IMG/VR virus record: IMGVR_UViG_3300043446_001863
Coordinates: 1-32,838 of that record
Origin: a virus
Length of the DNA stretch: 32,838 bases
Reading direction: 5' to 3' (one strand)
Under the pieces are notes generated by a model. That model searched no databases and had not been told where the DNA came from. It saw nothing but the letters and a program-made list of their open reading frames with translations. The position numbers and the translations under genes are program-made. This document shows, piece by piece, positions 22,762-29,060 of this stretch (the first letter of the stretch is position 1; each line of letters opens with the position of its first letter).

Positions 22762-22777
22762 AGCCCCCGAAGGGGCT
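22762..22777 (-). terminator. hairpin upstream of the DUF932 gene
   Basis: On the - strand: AGCCCC-TTCG-GGGGCT followed by TTAGG. It lies 7 nt after the stop of the gene at 22784. The stem is strong, the U-tract weak. Confidence 0.65.
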
Positions 22778-22783
22778 GGTTGA

Positions 22784-23011
22784 TTAAGCGGCTTTGAGTT
22801 GAGCTTTGTCTGCTCGTTTACATGATTCAGGTTCTTTGTCGGTCAGGTCGACACGCACATCTTTGTTGGCGACAACATAGTAGTGATCGTTGTTGTCGTA
22901 CTCATCCTTTAGGAATGGGTACTTGTTGAGCATGTCCAGAACTTTGCTGAGATCTGAGACTGGTACTTGGATGGTTACATCCCATGAGAGGCGGACATTT
23001 GCGAACTTCAT
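22784..23011 (-). CDS. hypothetical protein
   Basis: A 75-residue protein (MKFANVRLSWDVTIQVPVSD...) with alternating strands and a helix (LSKVLDMLNKYPFLKDEYDN) and a basic tail. It is preceded by GGAGATCAAT and starts 10 nt after the neighbouring gene. No family recognised. Confidence 0.72.
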   Translation of the reverse strand: MKFANVRLSWDVTIQVPVSDLSKVLDMLNKYPFLKDEYDNNDHYYVVANKDVRVDLTDKEPESCKRADKAQLKAA

Positions 23012-23021
23012 ATTGATCTCC

Positions 23022-23450
23022 TTAATAATCTACTGTCACAGTAAAGCTGACTTCATCACGCAGAACATCTTTGACCTTCCTTTCGATGTCACCGTAGTCA
23101 TCGAGGTTAAAGTTGTCAGACATCCATGTGTCCATGCGGTCGTTGAGATTGCTATCCATCCAGTCGCCAACCTTCTCATCGAGGTATGTGTCTGACCAGT
23201 TCTCGATAGCCTCATCGATCTTGCGTTCCATATCATTGCGCCCAGAAGGATCATTGGATGAGCCTTCCATCTGCTTGTTCACATGATCGGTAATGCGCTG
23301 CCAGAATGTCTCGTCGTAATCAACGGCTGAGTGAATGGCTTGTGCGACGAGCCTGTCTTTGTCGAGAGACTCCAGCACTTCTGCCTTGACTGCTTTCACG
23401 ATGACCTCGACCAGTGATGCGAGGAACGAAACTGCTTGCTGGTTTTCCAT
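23022..23450 (-). CDS. acidic helical protein, unknown
   Basis: A 142-residue, strongly acidic protein (MENQQAVSFLASLVEVIVKA...). The C-terminal half has a repeated pattern of short amphipathic segments: VGDWMDSNLNDRMDTWMSDN and similar. The ATG at 23450 is chosen because AAAGGACAACCT precedes it; the longer frame has no ribosome site. It overlaps the 3' end of the upstream gene by 131 nt in another frame. Acidic surface mimics are known in phages, but there is no direct sign of that here. Confidence 0.7.
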   Translation of the reverse strand: MENQQAVSFLASLVEVIVKAVKAEVLESLDKDRLVAQAIHSAVDYDETFWQRITDHVNKQMEGSSNDPSGRNDMERKIDEAIENWSDTYLDEKVGDWMDSNLNDRMDTWMSDNFNLDDYGDIERKVKDVLRDEVSFTVTVDY

Positions 23451-24126
23451 AGGTTGTCCTTTGAATGAAGATTGACTGCGAGTTGACGGCTGCGCCTTTG
23501 GCTTGCAAGCCGATGACATGATTCTGTGGATCTAAGAAGCGAAGGTCATCCTCGTCACCTGATATGACGGGCATGCCTTGCCACATGAGAGGTATGTGAT
23601 CGAACACAACAGCGATGTTCATACCTTGCGCCATAGCAATCTTGGCTTTGTCCTGATTGGTCTCGGAGAGACTGAAAGTGAGGTGGTAATTGCTAGGCAT
23701 GGTGCGACCTAAGAGCTTGGTGTAGTCGTAGAACTGAACGAACGGATACCGTTCCATGATGTTCTCGAAGTTGCCGCACCTGATGGATTCCCAAGGGATG
23801 TCGGATGTACCGTTAAGACGGATGCACACAACCAAGTTGTTGCGCATGCCGTATCTGATTGCAGCGGATATGTCTTTCACCAACTGCGCCATGAACGAGT
23901 TGCGATCTTCGAAGAACCATTTGGTTTTCTTGATCCTCGCCTGTTGCGTAGCATCAAACTTGCCACGCCCTGATATGTTGAGGCATAGTCGTCGGCACTC
24001 GGGTGAGCTGCCTCCGCATACCTCATAACCTGATAACTTAGCTGGCGCTAAATGCAGGATGAAAGTTACAAACCCCCTGCGTTCGCCTTTAACAATCTTG
24101 GCGTTCGCACGAGTGAGTAGTTTCAT
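23320..24126 (-). CDS. conserved phage protein with Cys motif and GTSD motif
   Basis: A 268-residue protein. The first 220 residues look like a conserved phage family I remember as uncharacterised: LHLAPAKLSGYEVC, SPECRRLCLN (C37, C44, C48), RLNGTSDIPWE, FYDYTKLLGR, FSLSETNQ, GDEDDLRFLDP and LQAKGAAVNS. The three cysteines could hold a metal or Fe-S cluster. The last 48 residues are basic, Ser/Arg-rich and overlap the next gene in another frame; they look like read-through past a lost stop. It starts with an ATGA overlap on the small gene at 24123. Confidence 0.75.
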   Translation of the reverse strand: MKLLTRANAKIVKGERRGFVTFILHLAPAKLSGYEVCGGSSPECRRLCLNISGRGKFDATQQARIKKTKWFFEDRNSFMAQLVKDISAAIRYGMRNNLVVCIRLNGTSDIPWESIRCGNFENIMERYPFVQFYDYTKLLGRTMPSNYHLTFSLSETNQDKAKIAMAQGMNIAVVFDHIPLMWQGMPVISGDEDDLRFLDPQNHVIGLQAKGAAVNSQSIFIQRTTYGKPASSFVPRITGRGHRESSQGRSAGVSRQRQARRTSHSLSR

Positions 24127-24290
24127 GAGTTGTACATAGAGATGAGATCGAACAAATCAATTGATATGTCCATTGGGATTAACTGCTGCGACTCCATAGC
24201 ACTGAGTGCTGTCATGATGTCGAGTAACCTGAATACATTCGTCTGCGCAGCATTGATTTCAGAACGAACATGAACCTGCCATCTATCCAT
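24123..24290 (-). CDS. small hypothetical protein
   Basis: A 55-residue ORF (MDRWQVHVRSEINAAQTNVF...) of helical character, rich in Met and Gln. It has AAGGAAA before its ATG and ends with an ATGA overlap on the next gene. Both features support a real gene. No family recognised. Confidence 0.65.
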   Translation of the reverse strand: MDRWQVHVRSEINAAQTNVFRLLDIMTALSAMESQQLIPMDISIDLFDLISMYNS

Positions 24291-24317
24291 AGCATTTCCT
24301 TTCTAAACAAAATGGAG

Positions 24318-24351
24318 GGGCTGACCCCTCATCAATGAGGGGGTTCAGCCC
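24318..24351 (-). terminator. two-part long hairpin
   Basis: GGGCTGA pairs with TCAGCCC and, inside, CCCCTCAT pairs with ATGAGGGG, giving a near-continuous 15-bp stem with a 2-nt loop. On the - strand it is followed by CTCCATTTTGTTT. It separates the gene at 24367 from the one at 24123. Confidence 0.7.
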
Positions 24352-24366
24352 TGACTGTGGCTGGAA

Positions 24367-24573
24367 TTACTTGGTTGATTCCAAGTCTTTTACATACAGC
24401 TCAAGGCGATTGATCTGCTTCTCGCGGTACTCGATCAAGCCTTGTGTGTATTCACGCGCCGTTTTGAGTGACAGTAGCTCACGCTGTGCTGCGTACAGCT
24501 CTTCGTTAGCTATCGAGATGAGTGTCGGTTTCTCAAACAAGAACTCACCCAAGCGTCGTAAAACTTTTAACAT
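24367..24573 (-). CDS. small coiled-coil phage protein
   Basis: A 68-residue protein: MLKVLRRLGEFLFEKPTLIS, then a long helix with ELYAAQRELLSLKTAREYTQ and YREKQINRLELYVKDLES. Membrane-proximal N terminus plus coiled coil is a type common in phages of this group. The second ATG (24573) is preferred because AGGAG lies 7 nt before it. It overlaps the upstream gene by 29 nt. Function unknown. Confidence 0.7.
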   Translation of the reverse strand: MLKVLRRLGEFLFEKPTLISIANEELYAAQRELLSLKTAREYTQGLIEYREKQINRLELYVKDLESTK

Positions 24574-24892
24574 TCGCATACTCCTTGATTGCTGAATTGA
24601 TTCGGTCGATTGCGTGTTCGTCAAACCCGCCGACATTCCAACGCTTGATCTGCTGAACTGGAGTGCCAGCTGATCCGAGGTAGTTGTATCCGTTCTTCCA
24701 GTTGTAGATGGTGGCGACCGACGAGTCGTTGAACCTGATGTGCCATTCGGCATCCGTTTTGTAGTCGTCATACCCGCTACGCAGAGGGTGTCCAAATACT
24801 TGGACGAGAGTTTGGTAGTCACAGTTGATGTGTCCTTGAAGATGAGTGCCGTTGATGTCAACATCAATGGTATTGTGTGTTGCGTGTAGCAT
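24545..24892 (-). CDS. conserved phage hypothetical protein
   Basis: A 115-residue protein: MLHATHNTIDVDINGTHLQG, then DAEWHIRFNDSSVATIYNWK and WNVGGFDEHAIDRINSAIKE. The 'W.IRF.D...ATIY.WK' block is familiar from other phage and plasmid proteins of unknown function. Start at 24892 follows TGAGGTAATC. It is the second gene of a short unit headed by the gene at 24900. Confidence 0.75.
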   Translation of the reverse strand: MLHATHNTIDVDINGTHLQGHINCDYQTLVQVFGHPLRSGYDDYKTDAEWHIRFNDSSVATIYNWKNGYNYLGSAGTPVQQIKRWNVGGFDEHAIDRINSAIKEYANVKSFTTLG

Positions 24893-24899
24893 GATTACC

Positions 24900-25145
24900 T
24901 CACAGTATTGGTAGTGTTTGTTCTTCTGGATCTGTCGTGAACAGGACGCCGGCGTTGTTACCCTCATCGTCAGCCGATGGGTAGATTAGGGTTCCGTTGT
25001 CCAGCTTGAAGATCACGCCGCGCGAATACCAGCCGTGGTCATCCGCTTCTTCTTGTGTCATGTACCGGACGCCAACGATCTTGCGATTGAGTAAAACTTT
25101 CTTGGCTGCTTGTTCCCAGCGCAAGGTGATTTCTGCTTGTGTCAT
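24900..25145 (-). CDS. hypothetical protein behind cassette element copy 2
   Basis: An 81-residue protein (MTQAEITLRWEQAAKKVLLN...), with a helical first half and a beta-rich second half (GVIFKLDNGTLIYPSADDEG). The ATG at 25145 is 8 nt from the conserved 20-bp element, whose end merges into the ribosome site (ACGGAG). This placement decides the start over the longer frame. Not recognised. Confidence 0.72.
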   Translation of the reverse strand: MTQAEITLRWEQAAKKVLLNRKIVGVRYMTQEEADDHGWYSRGVIFKLDNGTLIYPSADDEGNNAGVLFTTDPEEQTLPIL

Positions 25146-25153
25146 AAATACTC

Positions 25154-25173
25154 CGTGTAAAAAACGAGACGCG
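25154..25173 (-). repeat. 20-bp cassette element, copy 2
   Basis: CGTGTAAAAAACGAGACGCG (+ strand), between the hairpin at 25184-25203 and the ATG at 25145. Two differences from copy 1. Confidence 0.72.
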
Positions 25174-25183
25174 ATTGAATCCA

Positions 25184-25203
25184 ACCAAGGGTTACCCCTT
25201 GGT
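25184..25203 (-). terminator. hairpin upstream of cassette element copy 2
   Basis: ACCAAGGG pairs with CCCTTGGT around a 4-nt loop. It lies 5 nt after the stop of the gene at 25209. No good U-tract follows, so it may act as a processing or RNA-stabilising structure rather than a terminator. Confidence 0.55.
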
Positions 25204-25208
25204 CTCCA

Positions 25209-25418
25209 TCACTTGGGAATCTTGGGAAGAACGCAGGAGATGTAGTGATTCATGATGTCTTCCATGATCTGAACCCGAGGTTTGTTTCGGGCATGAGCCA
25301 GTGCTGTGATGACCCAGTAGTGAGCCTGACTTACACCGACAGCGAAGCCGTCCGTCTTGTGTGGGTCAGCGTCAATGCGTGTTGCGGGAAGGCGCGATGG
25401 TCTGCGCTTTGTTGCCAT
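25209..25418 (-). CDS. small basic protein, possibly DNA-binding
   Basis: A 69-residue protein with a basic, Pro/Arg-rich N terminus (MATKRRPSRLPATRIDADPH) and a helical C-terminal half (YWVITALAHARNKPRVQIME). The layout recalls ribbon-helix-helix proteins, but the match is not clear. ATG with AGGAG upstream. The region just upstream (25419-25440) has a weak resemblance to the 20-bp element. Confidence 0.68.
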   Translation of the reverse strand: MATKRRPSRLPATRIDADPHKTDGFAVGVSQAHYWVITALAHARNKPRVQIMEDIMNHYISCVLPKIPK

Positions 25419-25446
25419 GTGTTACTCCTAAGTAAAGAACCGGGCG

Positions 25447-25998
25447 TCAGGCTGCGCCCACTGTTCCTCGTTGGTTGTGATACTCAAGCGAATGCTTGGC
25501 TTCTTTCATAGTCTCTTCGGGTGTGCAATAGAACCCGCCACATGAATCGACAAGGTCATTGAACCTGTCGTACACAGCCCATCGATAGACTTCGCCGGTG
25601 ATGAACCGATCAAGCTCTTCGATCTCTGCTCGCAGGCATTGAAGCGCCTGACTGCGAACGCCCTTGGAGCAGTAGCGATTGCCCCACTCCTTGACTGCGC
25701 GTTCCTTACTCACATAGATGATGCCAACCTGACCACTATCCCAAGGACAGCTGAACCCAGTTGTGTTGATGGTGATACCTGAATGGTCGTACATGAAGAT
25801 AGGTAGCGAGATATATCTGCATGATCTGGCGATGCGCATGATTTCTTTGGCGTCATGAATCTCGTCGCCGAAGTTGTAGCGAACACGATCTCCAAGCACG
25901 ACAGTGCCGATGTTGTCCCACTCTCGTGGGCTTGGCGGATCCTCGTCGTAGTACACGACAGCTGTGTGTTCGCCAAGTGTTTCTTTCAGGACAGTCAT
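25447..25998 (-). CDS. conserved phage hypothetical protein (PREWDN / CPWDSGQVG family)
   Basis: A 183-residue protein with YYDEDPPSPREWDNIGTVV, LPIFMYDHSGITINTTGFSC and PWDSGQVGIIYVSKE, then EIEELDRFITGEVYRWAVYD and a C-terminal helix. These blocks are widely seen in phage and plasmid accessory regions and are usually called hypothetical. High conservation suggests an enzyme or binding protein, but I know of no tested function. It overlaps the gene before it as ATGA. Confidence 0.8.
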   Translation of the reverse strand: MTVLKETLGEHTAVVYYDEDPPSPREWDNIGTVVLGDRVRYNFGDEIHDAKEIMRIARSCRYISLPIFMYDHSGITINTTGFSCPWDSGQVGIIYVSKERAVKEWGNRYCSKGVRSQALQCLRAEIEELDRFITGEVYRWAVYDRFNDLVDSCGGFYCTPEETMKEAKHSLEYHNQRGTVGAA

Positions 25999-26192
25999 TC
26001 TTCCTCCAGTTCTGAATCGTGTGCGTATGTGGATGCGATGGCGTCGTTGTATTCACGACCGTCTGCGTAGATGTCAACTACGACACCTTCGTCTGTGCCG
26101 TAGACGCGCACCGCAAATCCTCTGATGGTGAACCATGCCCCATCTTTCGACAGGACATAGTCATCGCAAGCAAGGTGCTTACTCTTGGACAT
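25995..26192 (-). CDS. conserved small phage protein (WFTIRGFAVRV family)
   Basis: A 65-residue beta-rich protein: YVLSKDGAWFTIRGFAVRVY, then TDEGVVVDIYADGREYNDAI and an acidic tail. I recognise the pattern as a companion of the PREWDN-type gene that follows it here, and the pair may work together. Start at 26192 (MSKSKHL) is preferred over 26201 on ribosome-site spacing. Confidence 0.75.
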   Translation of the reverse strand: MSKSKHLACDDYVLSKDGAWFTIRGFAVRVYGTDEGVVVDIYADGREYNDAIASTYAHDSELEEE

Positions 26193-26526
26193 GAGCCTCA
26201 ACCTTGTAGCCTCGGTTCATCCATGCCTCCATTCGGATGTTCTTGAACCAGTCCGCCACGGTCGGGATGCGACCGCCGCAGTCTTCCTTAACATGCTGTT
26301 CACCGATGTACCTGACAGGAACTTCGCGACCATCTGAGTTGATGATCACGCGCCCGAACACGCGCTCGCATTCAAAGATGCCTTGGCTGTGATGCCGAAG
26401 CGCACGGTGACGCGCATCAGCAAACTGTTCTTTGGTTGCGTCGAACCAATCATGAATGGCGGCATAGTCTTCTGGCTTGCCACCCCACTGTTTAACTGTT
26501 GTCATTGAGTGATGGTGCGGATGCAT
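26179..26526 (-). CDS. DUF6915-like protein
   Basis: A 115-residue protein: MHPHHHSM, then KQWGGKPEDYAAIHDWFDAT, RHRALRHHSQGIFECERVFG, INSDGREVPVRYIGEQHVKE and PTVADWFKNIRMEAWM. This matches my memory of the DUF6915 family of phage and bacterial proteins. It is His-rich and may bind a metal. The ATG at 26526 follows GGAGATTGCAC; a TTG two codons upstream is less likely. Confidence 0.78.
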   Translation of the reverse strand: MHPHHHSMTTVKQWGGKPEDYAAIHDWFDATKEQFADARHRALRHHSQGIFECERVFGRVIINSDGREVPVRYIGEQHVKEDCGGRIPTVADWFKNIRMEAWMNRGYKVEAHVQE

Positions 26527-26692
26527 GTGCAATCTCCGTTACTGAATAAATAGATTCGTCTGCGTCGACGCGCTTCCAGTTACCTGATAAATCCCATGCT
26601 TTGTCTTGCGCCGACTCTTCGTCGTCTGCCTCAACATCTATCGAGTCGGACAGATACTCTGTGCGGTGGAGTTCAACTCTGTAGATAGGCAT
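26492..26692 (-). CDS. DpnD/PcfM-like small protein, second copy of the fold
   Basis: A 66-residue acidic protein: MPIYRVELHRTEYLSDSIDV, then EADDEESAQDKAWDLSGNWK. The layout (strand, strand, 'vEA-acidic-sA' helix) is like the gene at 21334, so the two may be distant paralogues. Its 3' end overlaps the DUF6915-like gene by 35 nt. Function unknown. Confidence 0.7.
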   Translation of the reverse strand: MPIYRVELHRTEYLSDSIDVEADDEESAQDKAWDLSGNWKRVDADESIYSVTEIAHASAPSLNDNS

Positions 26693-26695
26693 GGC

Positions 26696-27124
26696 TTAGT
26701 CCGTGAACTCGAGGTCTTCGTTGAGGTCGAAGGTGTCCGTGCTGTATTCGGTGTAACGCTGGTTAACCTCGAGCTTCACGCTGCCTTTGGTCAGGTCAAT
26801 CTCCAGCTGACCGAACCCGCCATCGTTGTTGTACCAGTCGATGCCGGTAACCTCGAGCATGTCGTAGCAGATCTGTTCAAGCGCCTGCATGACAGGCTGA
26901 GTCTTGGCTTCGCTCTTCTTGATCCACTCGCCATTGCTGTAGGTAGAACTGTCTTCGTCGTAGGTAACAGCGAAGTCCATGTTGTGTGGCGCTATGTCAA
27001 TGTGATGGATAGAACCTGAGTCGCCTGATCCATCGAAGTCGATGGTGATGTATGTTCCGCCAGCTGCACGGATCATCTGCAAGATGGTTTTGATTTGCTT
27101 GCGCTTTGATTCTGACTTGATCAT
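26696..27124 (-). CDS. DUF6878-like protein behind cassette element copy 3
   Basis: A 142-residue acidic protein with ITIDFDGSGDSGSIHHIDIA near residue 25 and TGIDWYNNDGGFGQLEIDLT further on, typical of what I remember as DUF6878. The Asp/Gly loops could bind metal. The start at 27124 sits 11 nt from the 20-bp element and behind GAAGGAATACAA, so the longer frame upstream is rejected. Confidence 0.78.
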   Translation of the reverse strand: MIKSESKRKQIKTILQMIRAAGGTYITIDFDGSGDSGSIHHIDIAPHNMDFAVTYDEDSSTYSNGEWIKKSEAKTQPVMQALEQICYDMLEVTGIDWYNNDGGFGQLEIDLTKGSVKLEVNQRYTEYSTDTFDLNEDLEFTD

Positions 27125-27135
27125 TTGTATTCCTT

Positions 27136-27155
27136 CGTGTAAATAATGAGTAGTG
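27136..27155 (-). repeat. 20-bp cassette element, copy 3
   Basis: CGTGTAAATAATGAGTAGTG (+ strand), between the hairpin at 27169-27186 and the ATG at 27124. Confidence 0.72.
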
Positions 27156-27168
27156 ATTGATTCAGAAA

Positions 27169-27186
27169 GCCAAGGTTTCCCTTGGC
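27169..27186 (-). terminator. intrinsic terminator with GAAA tetraloop
   Basis: On the - strand: GCCAAGG-GAAA-CCTTGGC followed by TTTCTG. It lies 8 nt after the stop of the gene at 27195 and just before cassette element copy 3. Confidence 0.72.
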
Positions 27187-27194
27187 GCACATGC

Positions 27195-27707
27195 TTACCA
27201 CCAGCTGTCGTAGAAGACGGCTCTGCCGGCGGCGATCTCAGCCTTTGCCTTGTAAGCAAAGTCGAAGATTGATTCCAGATCTTCCGGCTCAATCTCTTGA
27301 GCGCCGAAGAAGAAACCGTTGGTAGGTTTAAGCTTGCCTTTCTCAGCTGTCTGCATCAGATCCTCGAGATCACTGAGGTCAAGCCTGACCGTGTTGCAGT
27401 TGAAGTCGGGATCTGTCCCGCCTTTGCTGATGTACAGCTCATGCATCCAGCCATGCAAAGCGTTGAACTTGCGCCAGTAATACAGCTTGGTATTGATCCA
27501 GCCCTGCTTCTCAGCGTCGATGTCTGCCTTGCGTAGCTTGTCCCAGTAGACCTTGCGGTCTGCATCTGACATCTCCTCAACCTCCTTGGCAGGTAGATCG
27601 AGGAACCCGACAGCACGACGAGCTGCCTTGTATGGATTGAAGTCTGTCTCGGCATCATCTTCCAGCATGCGAGCGTCGATTGCGTATGCGTACATATCCA
27701 GTCCCAT
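27195..27707 (-). CDS. conserved 'MGLDMYAYA' phage protein
   Basis: A 170-residue acidic protein starting MGLDMYAYAIDAR, with YYWRKFNALHGWMHELYISK in the middle and FFFGAQEIEPEDLESIFDFA near the end. Proteins with this start are common in phages and prophages. I have seen enzyme names attached to them, but I do not trust those; the function is unknown. Strong ribosome site (AAGGAG). Confidence 0.78.
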   Translation of the reverse strand: MGLDMYAYAIDARMLEDDAETDFNPYKAARRAVGFLDLPAKEVEEMSDADRKVYWDKLRKADIDAEKQGWINTKLYYWRKFNALHGWMHELYISKGGTDPDFNCNTVRLDLSDLEDLMQTAEKGKLKPTNGFFFGAQEIEPEDLESIFDFAYKAKAEIAAGRAVFYDSWW

Positions 27708-27720
27708 GTTTATCTCCTTG

Positions 27721-27930
27721 TTAATGGGTGTTAGTTGTCGTAGATTGGTGGGCTAAAACGCCGGAAACCTTAAGAGACCGCGCTTCCTGCTGTTCATGAA
27801 ACCGTAGGAGAGAACGGAGATCTAAGAGTTCACACTCCATCCATTGGCGTTCCTTATAAAGCTTGCGAAGCAAATCTCTCATAGATCTGTTTTCATCTAT
27901 GAGGAACTGGTGATAGGCAGGGTTGATCAT
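27721..27930 (-). CDS. small coiled-coil protein behind cassette element copy 4
   Basis: A 69-residue helical protein (MINPAYHQFLIDENRSMRDL...) with a basic coiled-coil middle (LRKLYKERQWMECELLDLRS) and a polar tail. ATG lies 11 nt from the 20-bp element and behind CGAAGGAAAAGCC. Not recognised. Confidence 0.7.
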   Translation of the reverse strand: MINPAYHQFLIDENRSMRDLLRKLYKERQWMECELLDLRSLLRFHEQQEARSLKVSGVLAHQSTTTNTH

Positions 27931-27941
27931 GGCTTTTCCTT

Positions 27942-27961
27942 CGAGTAAATAACGAGTCGTG
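27942..27961 (-). repeat. 20-bp cassette element, copy 4
   Basis: CGAGTAAATAACGAGTCGTG (+ strand), between the hairpin at 27983-28018 and the ATG at 27930. Confidence 0.72.
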
Positions 27962-27982
27962 AGTGGAATACAGAAAACAGAA

Positions 27983-28018
27983 ACCTAGGCATACCAGCAC
28001 CTGCTGGCACACCTAGGT
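27983..28018 (-). terminator. intrinsic terminator, long interrupted stem
   Basis: ACCTAGG pairs with CCTAGGT and CCAGCA with TGCTGG inside it. On the - strand it is followed by TTTCTGTTTTCTG. It lies 6 nt after the stop of the gene at 28025. Confidence 0.78.
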
Positions 28019-28024
28019 ATGTGG

Positions 28025-28456
28025 TTAGAACGGAGCTGGTTCGCTACCGTCAGCAGCTTCGGGAGTGACTGTGGTGTCTACGAAGCTTGTGTTCTTGCGT
28101 TGCTTGGTCAGACGCTGACGCACCTTCTCAATCATCGCAACAGCGGCTGAGTTCACAGCAGCCTGTGATTCAGCCTTGTCTAGAGACTCCAGAATCTCCA
28201 GCAATTCGATCTGGAAGCTGACCTCACGGAAGCGAACTCCGGGTAAGTCACGACCAATCCAGCTTGTGCCATTGCCGCAAGCAGCAACCTTCTTGGTCTG
28301 CTTCTCAGTTGGCATACGGTTCGCAAGCTTCGCTTGCTCAACATAGATGAGACGCGAAGCCTCCTGCTGGGTCTTAGGTTTGGATGTGACACCCAACTTA
28401 TCCAGCAAAGCTTGTTGTGCGACAGTGACGGGTTTGAGTTCTACAGAGATGTTCAT
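28025..28456 (-). CDS. hypothetical protein with acidic C-terminal tip
   Basis: A 143-residue protein (MNISVELKPVTVAQQALLDK...). A basic first half (RMPTEKQTKKVAACGNGTSW), a helical middle (QIELLEILESLDKAESQAAV), and a disordered tail ending EAADGSEPAPF. The tail is somewhat like that of SSB proteins, but the rest does not support an OB fold. AAGGAA precedes the ATG. Family unknown. Confidence 0.7.
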   Translation of the reverse strand: MNISVELKPVTVAQQALLDKLGVTSKPKTQQEASRLIYVEQAKLANRMPTEKQTKKVAACGNGTSWIGRDLPGVRFREVSFQIELLEILESLDKAESQAAVNSAAVAMIEKVRQRLTKQRKNTSFVDTTVTPEAADGSEPAPF

Positions 28457-28517
28457 AGCAGTTCCTTTCGTTGAACAGGGTTTAAGACACGCAAATACAC
28501 ATGAATGAAGAGGAGGG

Positions 28518-28551
28518 AATTTCTTCCCTCGCAGAGCGAGGGGGAGAAATT
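28518..28551. terminator. long imperfect hairpin
   Basis: AATTTCTTCCCTCGC pairs with GCGAGGGGGAGAAATT around AGA. It lies between the small ORF at 28563 and the gene at 28456. No U-tract is evident on the - strand. Confidence 0.5.
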
Positions 28552-28562
28552 AACGACGACCG

Positions 28563-28646
28563 CTACACCAGCCTCGAGCCGAGCTGTGTGAGAGCGATAT
28601 AGATAAGCAGAGGGAGAAGACTGATTGCGCTCCAGATGAGTCGCAT
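28563..28646 (-). CDS. 27-residue membrane peptide, tentative
   Basis: MRLIWSAISLLPLLIYIALT followed by QLGSRLV: almost entirely one transmembrane helix. It begins 1 nt after the stop of the gene at 28648, which suggests coupling. The ribosome site is weak (GAAGGG) and the size is near chance, so confidence is limited. Confidence 0.42.
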   Translation of the reverse strand: MRLIWSAISLLPLLIYIALTQLGSRLV

Positions 28647-28647
28647 A

Positions 28648-28869
28648 TCAGTAACCCTTCGAATGCATACGAATGTTCTCAATCTTGTTGTAGTGATTCA
28701 TCACAGCAAGGCAGATCGAAGCAACAACGCAGATCACAGTTACAAGACCATCCATTGAGTACCCAGACGCATCCTTAAGTTGGAATGCGTAGGAGAACAA
28801 CGAGATCGCAGCGATTGCTACACAACCGAGATCGACGAGTAAAAACAAGGTTTTCCAGAATTTGCACAT
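28648..28869 (-). CDS. small two-helix membrane protein
   Basis: A 73-residue protein starting MCKFWKTLFLLVDLGCVAIA, with hydrophobic helices at about 6-28 and 42-58 and a short basic C terminus (NKIENIRMHSKGY). The ATG at 28869 has GGAG upstream and is preferred over the longer frame. It is the first gene of the accessory - strand next to the control region. It could be a superinfection-exclusion or holin-like protein; nothing decides this. Confidence 0.65.
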   Translation of the reverse strand: MCKFWKTLFLLVDLGCVAIAAISLFSYAFQLKDASGYSMDGLVTVICVVASICLAVMNHYNKIENIRMHSKGY

Positions 28870-28916
28870 GGTAGTTAGCTCCAAAAGGTATTTACAAAAC
28901 AACCACTTAGAGGGGG

Positions 28917-28946
28917 CTGTGTTCCTCATTACATGAGGGAACACAG
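28917..28946. repeat. long hairpin near the accessory gene start
   Basis: CTGTGTTCCTCAT pairs with ATGAGGGAACACAG around TAC, with one bulged base. It lies about 50 nt upstream of the first accessory gene and starts the stem-loop series. Confidence 0.65.
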
Positions 28947-28987
28947 ACGCCGGCGCACTCCTGAAGCCTCACTTAATGAGAAAGCGT

Positions 28988-29060
28988 TAGGGATGGAAGC
29001 CCGAAGGGATGAGATTGCGTAGCAAGCTCAGTGCGAAGCACGACAGCCCGACCATGCGTA
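28988..29060. repeat. row of short stem-loops
   Basis: In order: CCC-GAA-GGG (about 29001-29009), GAGATTGC-GTA-GCAAGCTC (one mismatch), GTGC-GAA-GCAC, and CCATGC-GTAA-GCATGG. Four stems in about 70 nt, each with a 3 to 4 nt loop; the - strand version of the first has a UUCG loop. Confidence 0.6.
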
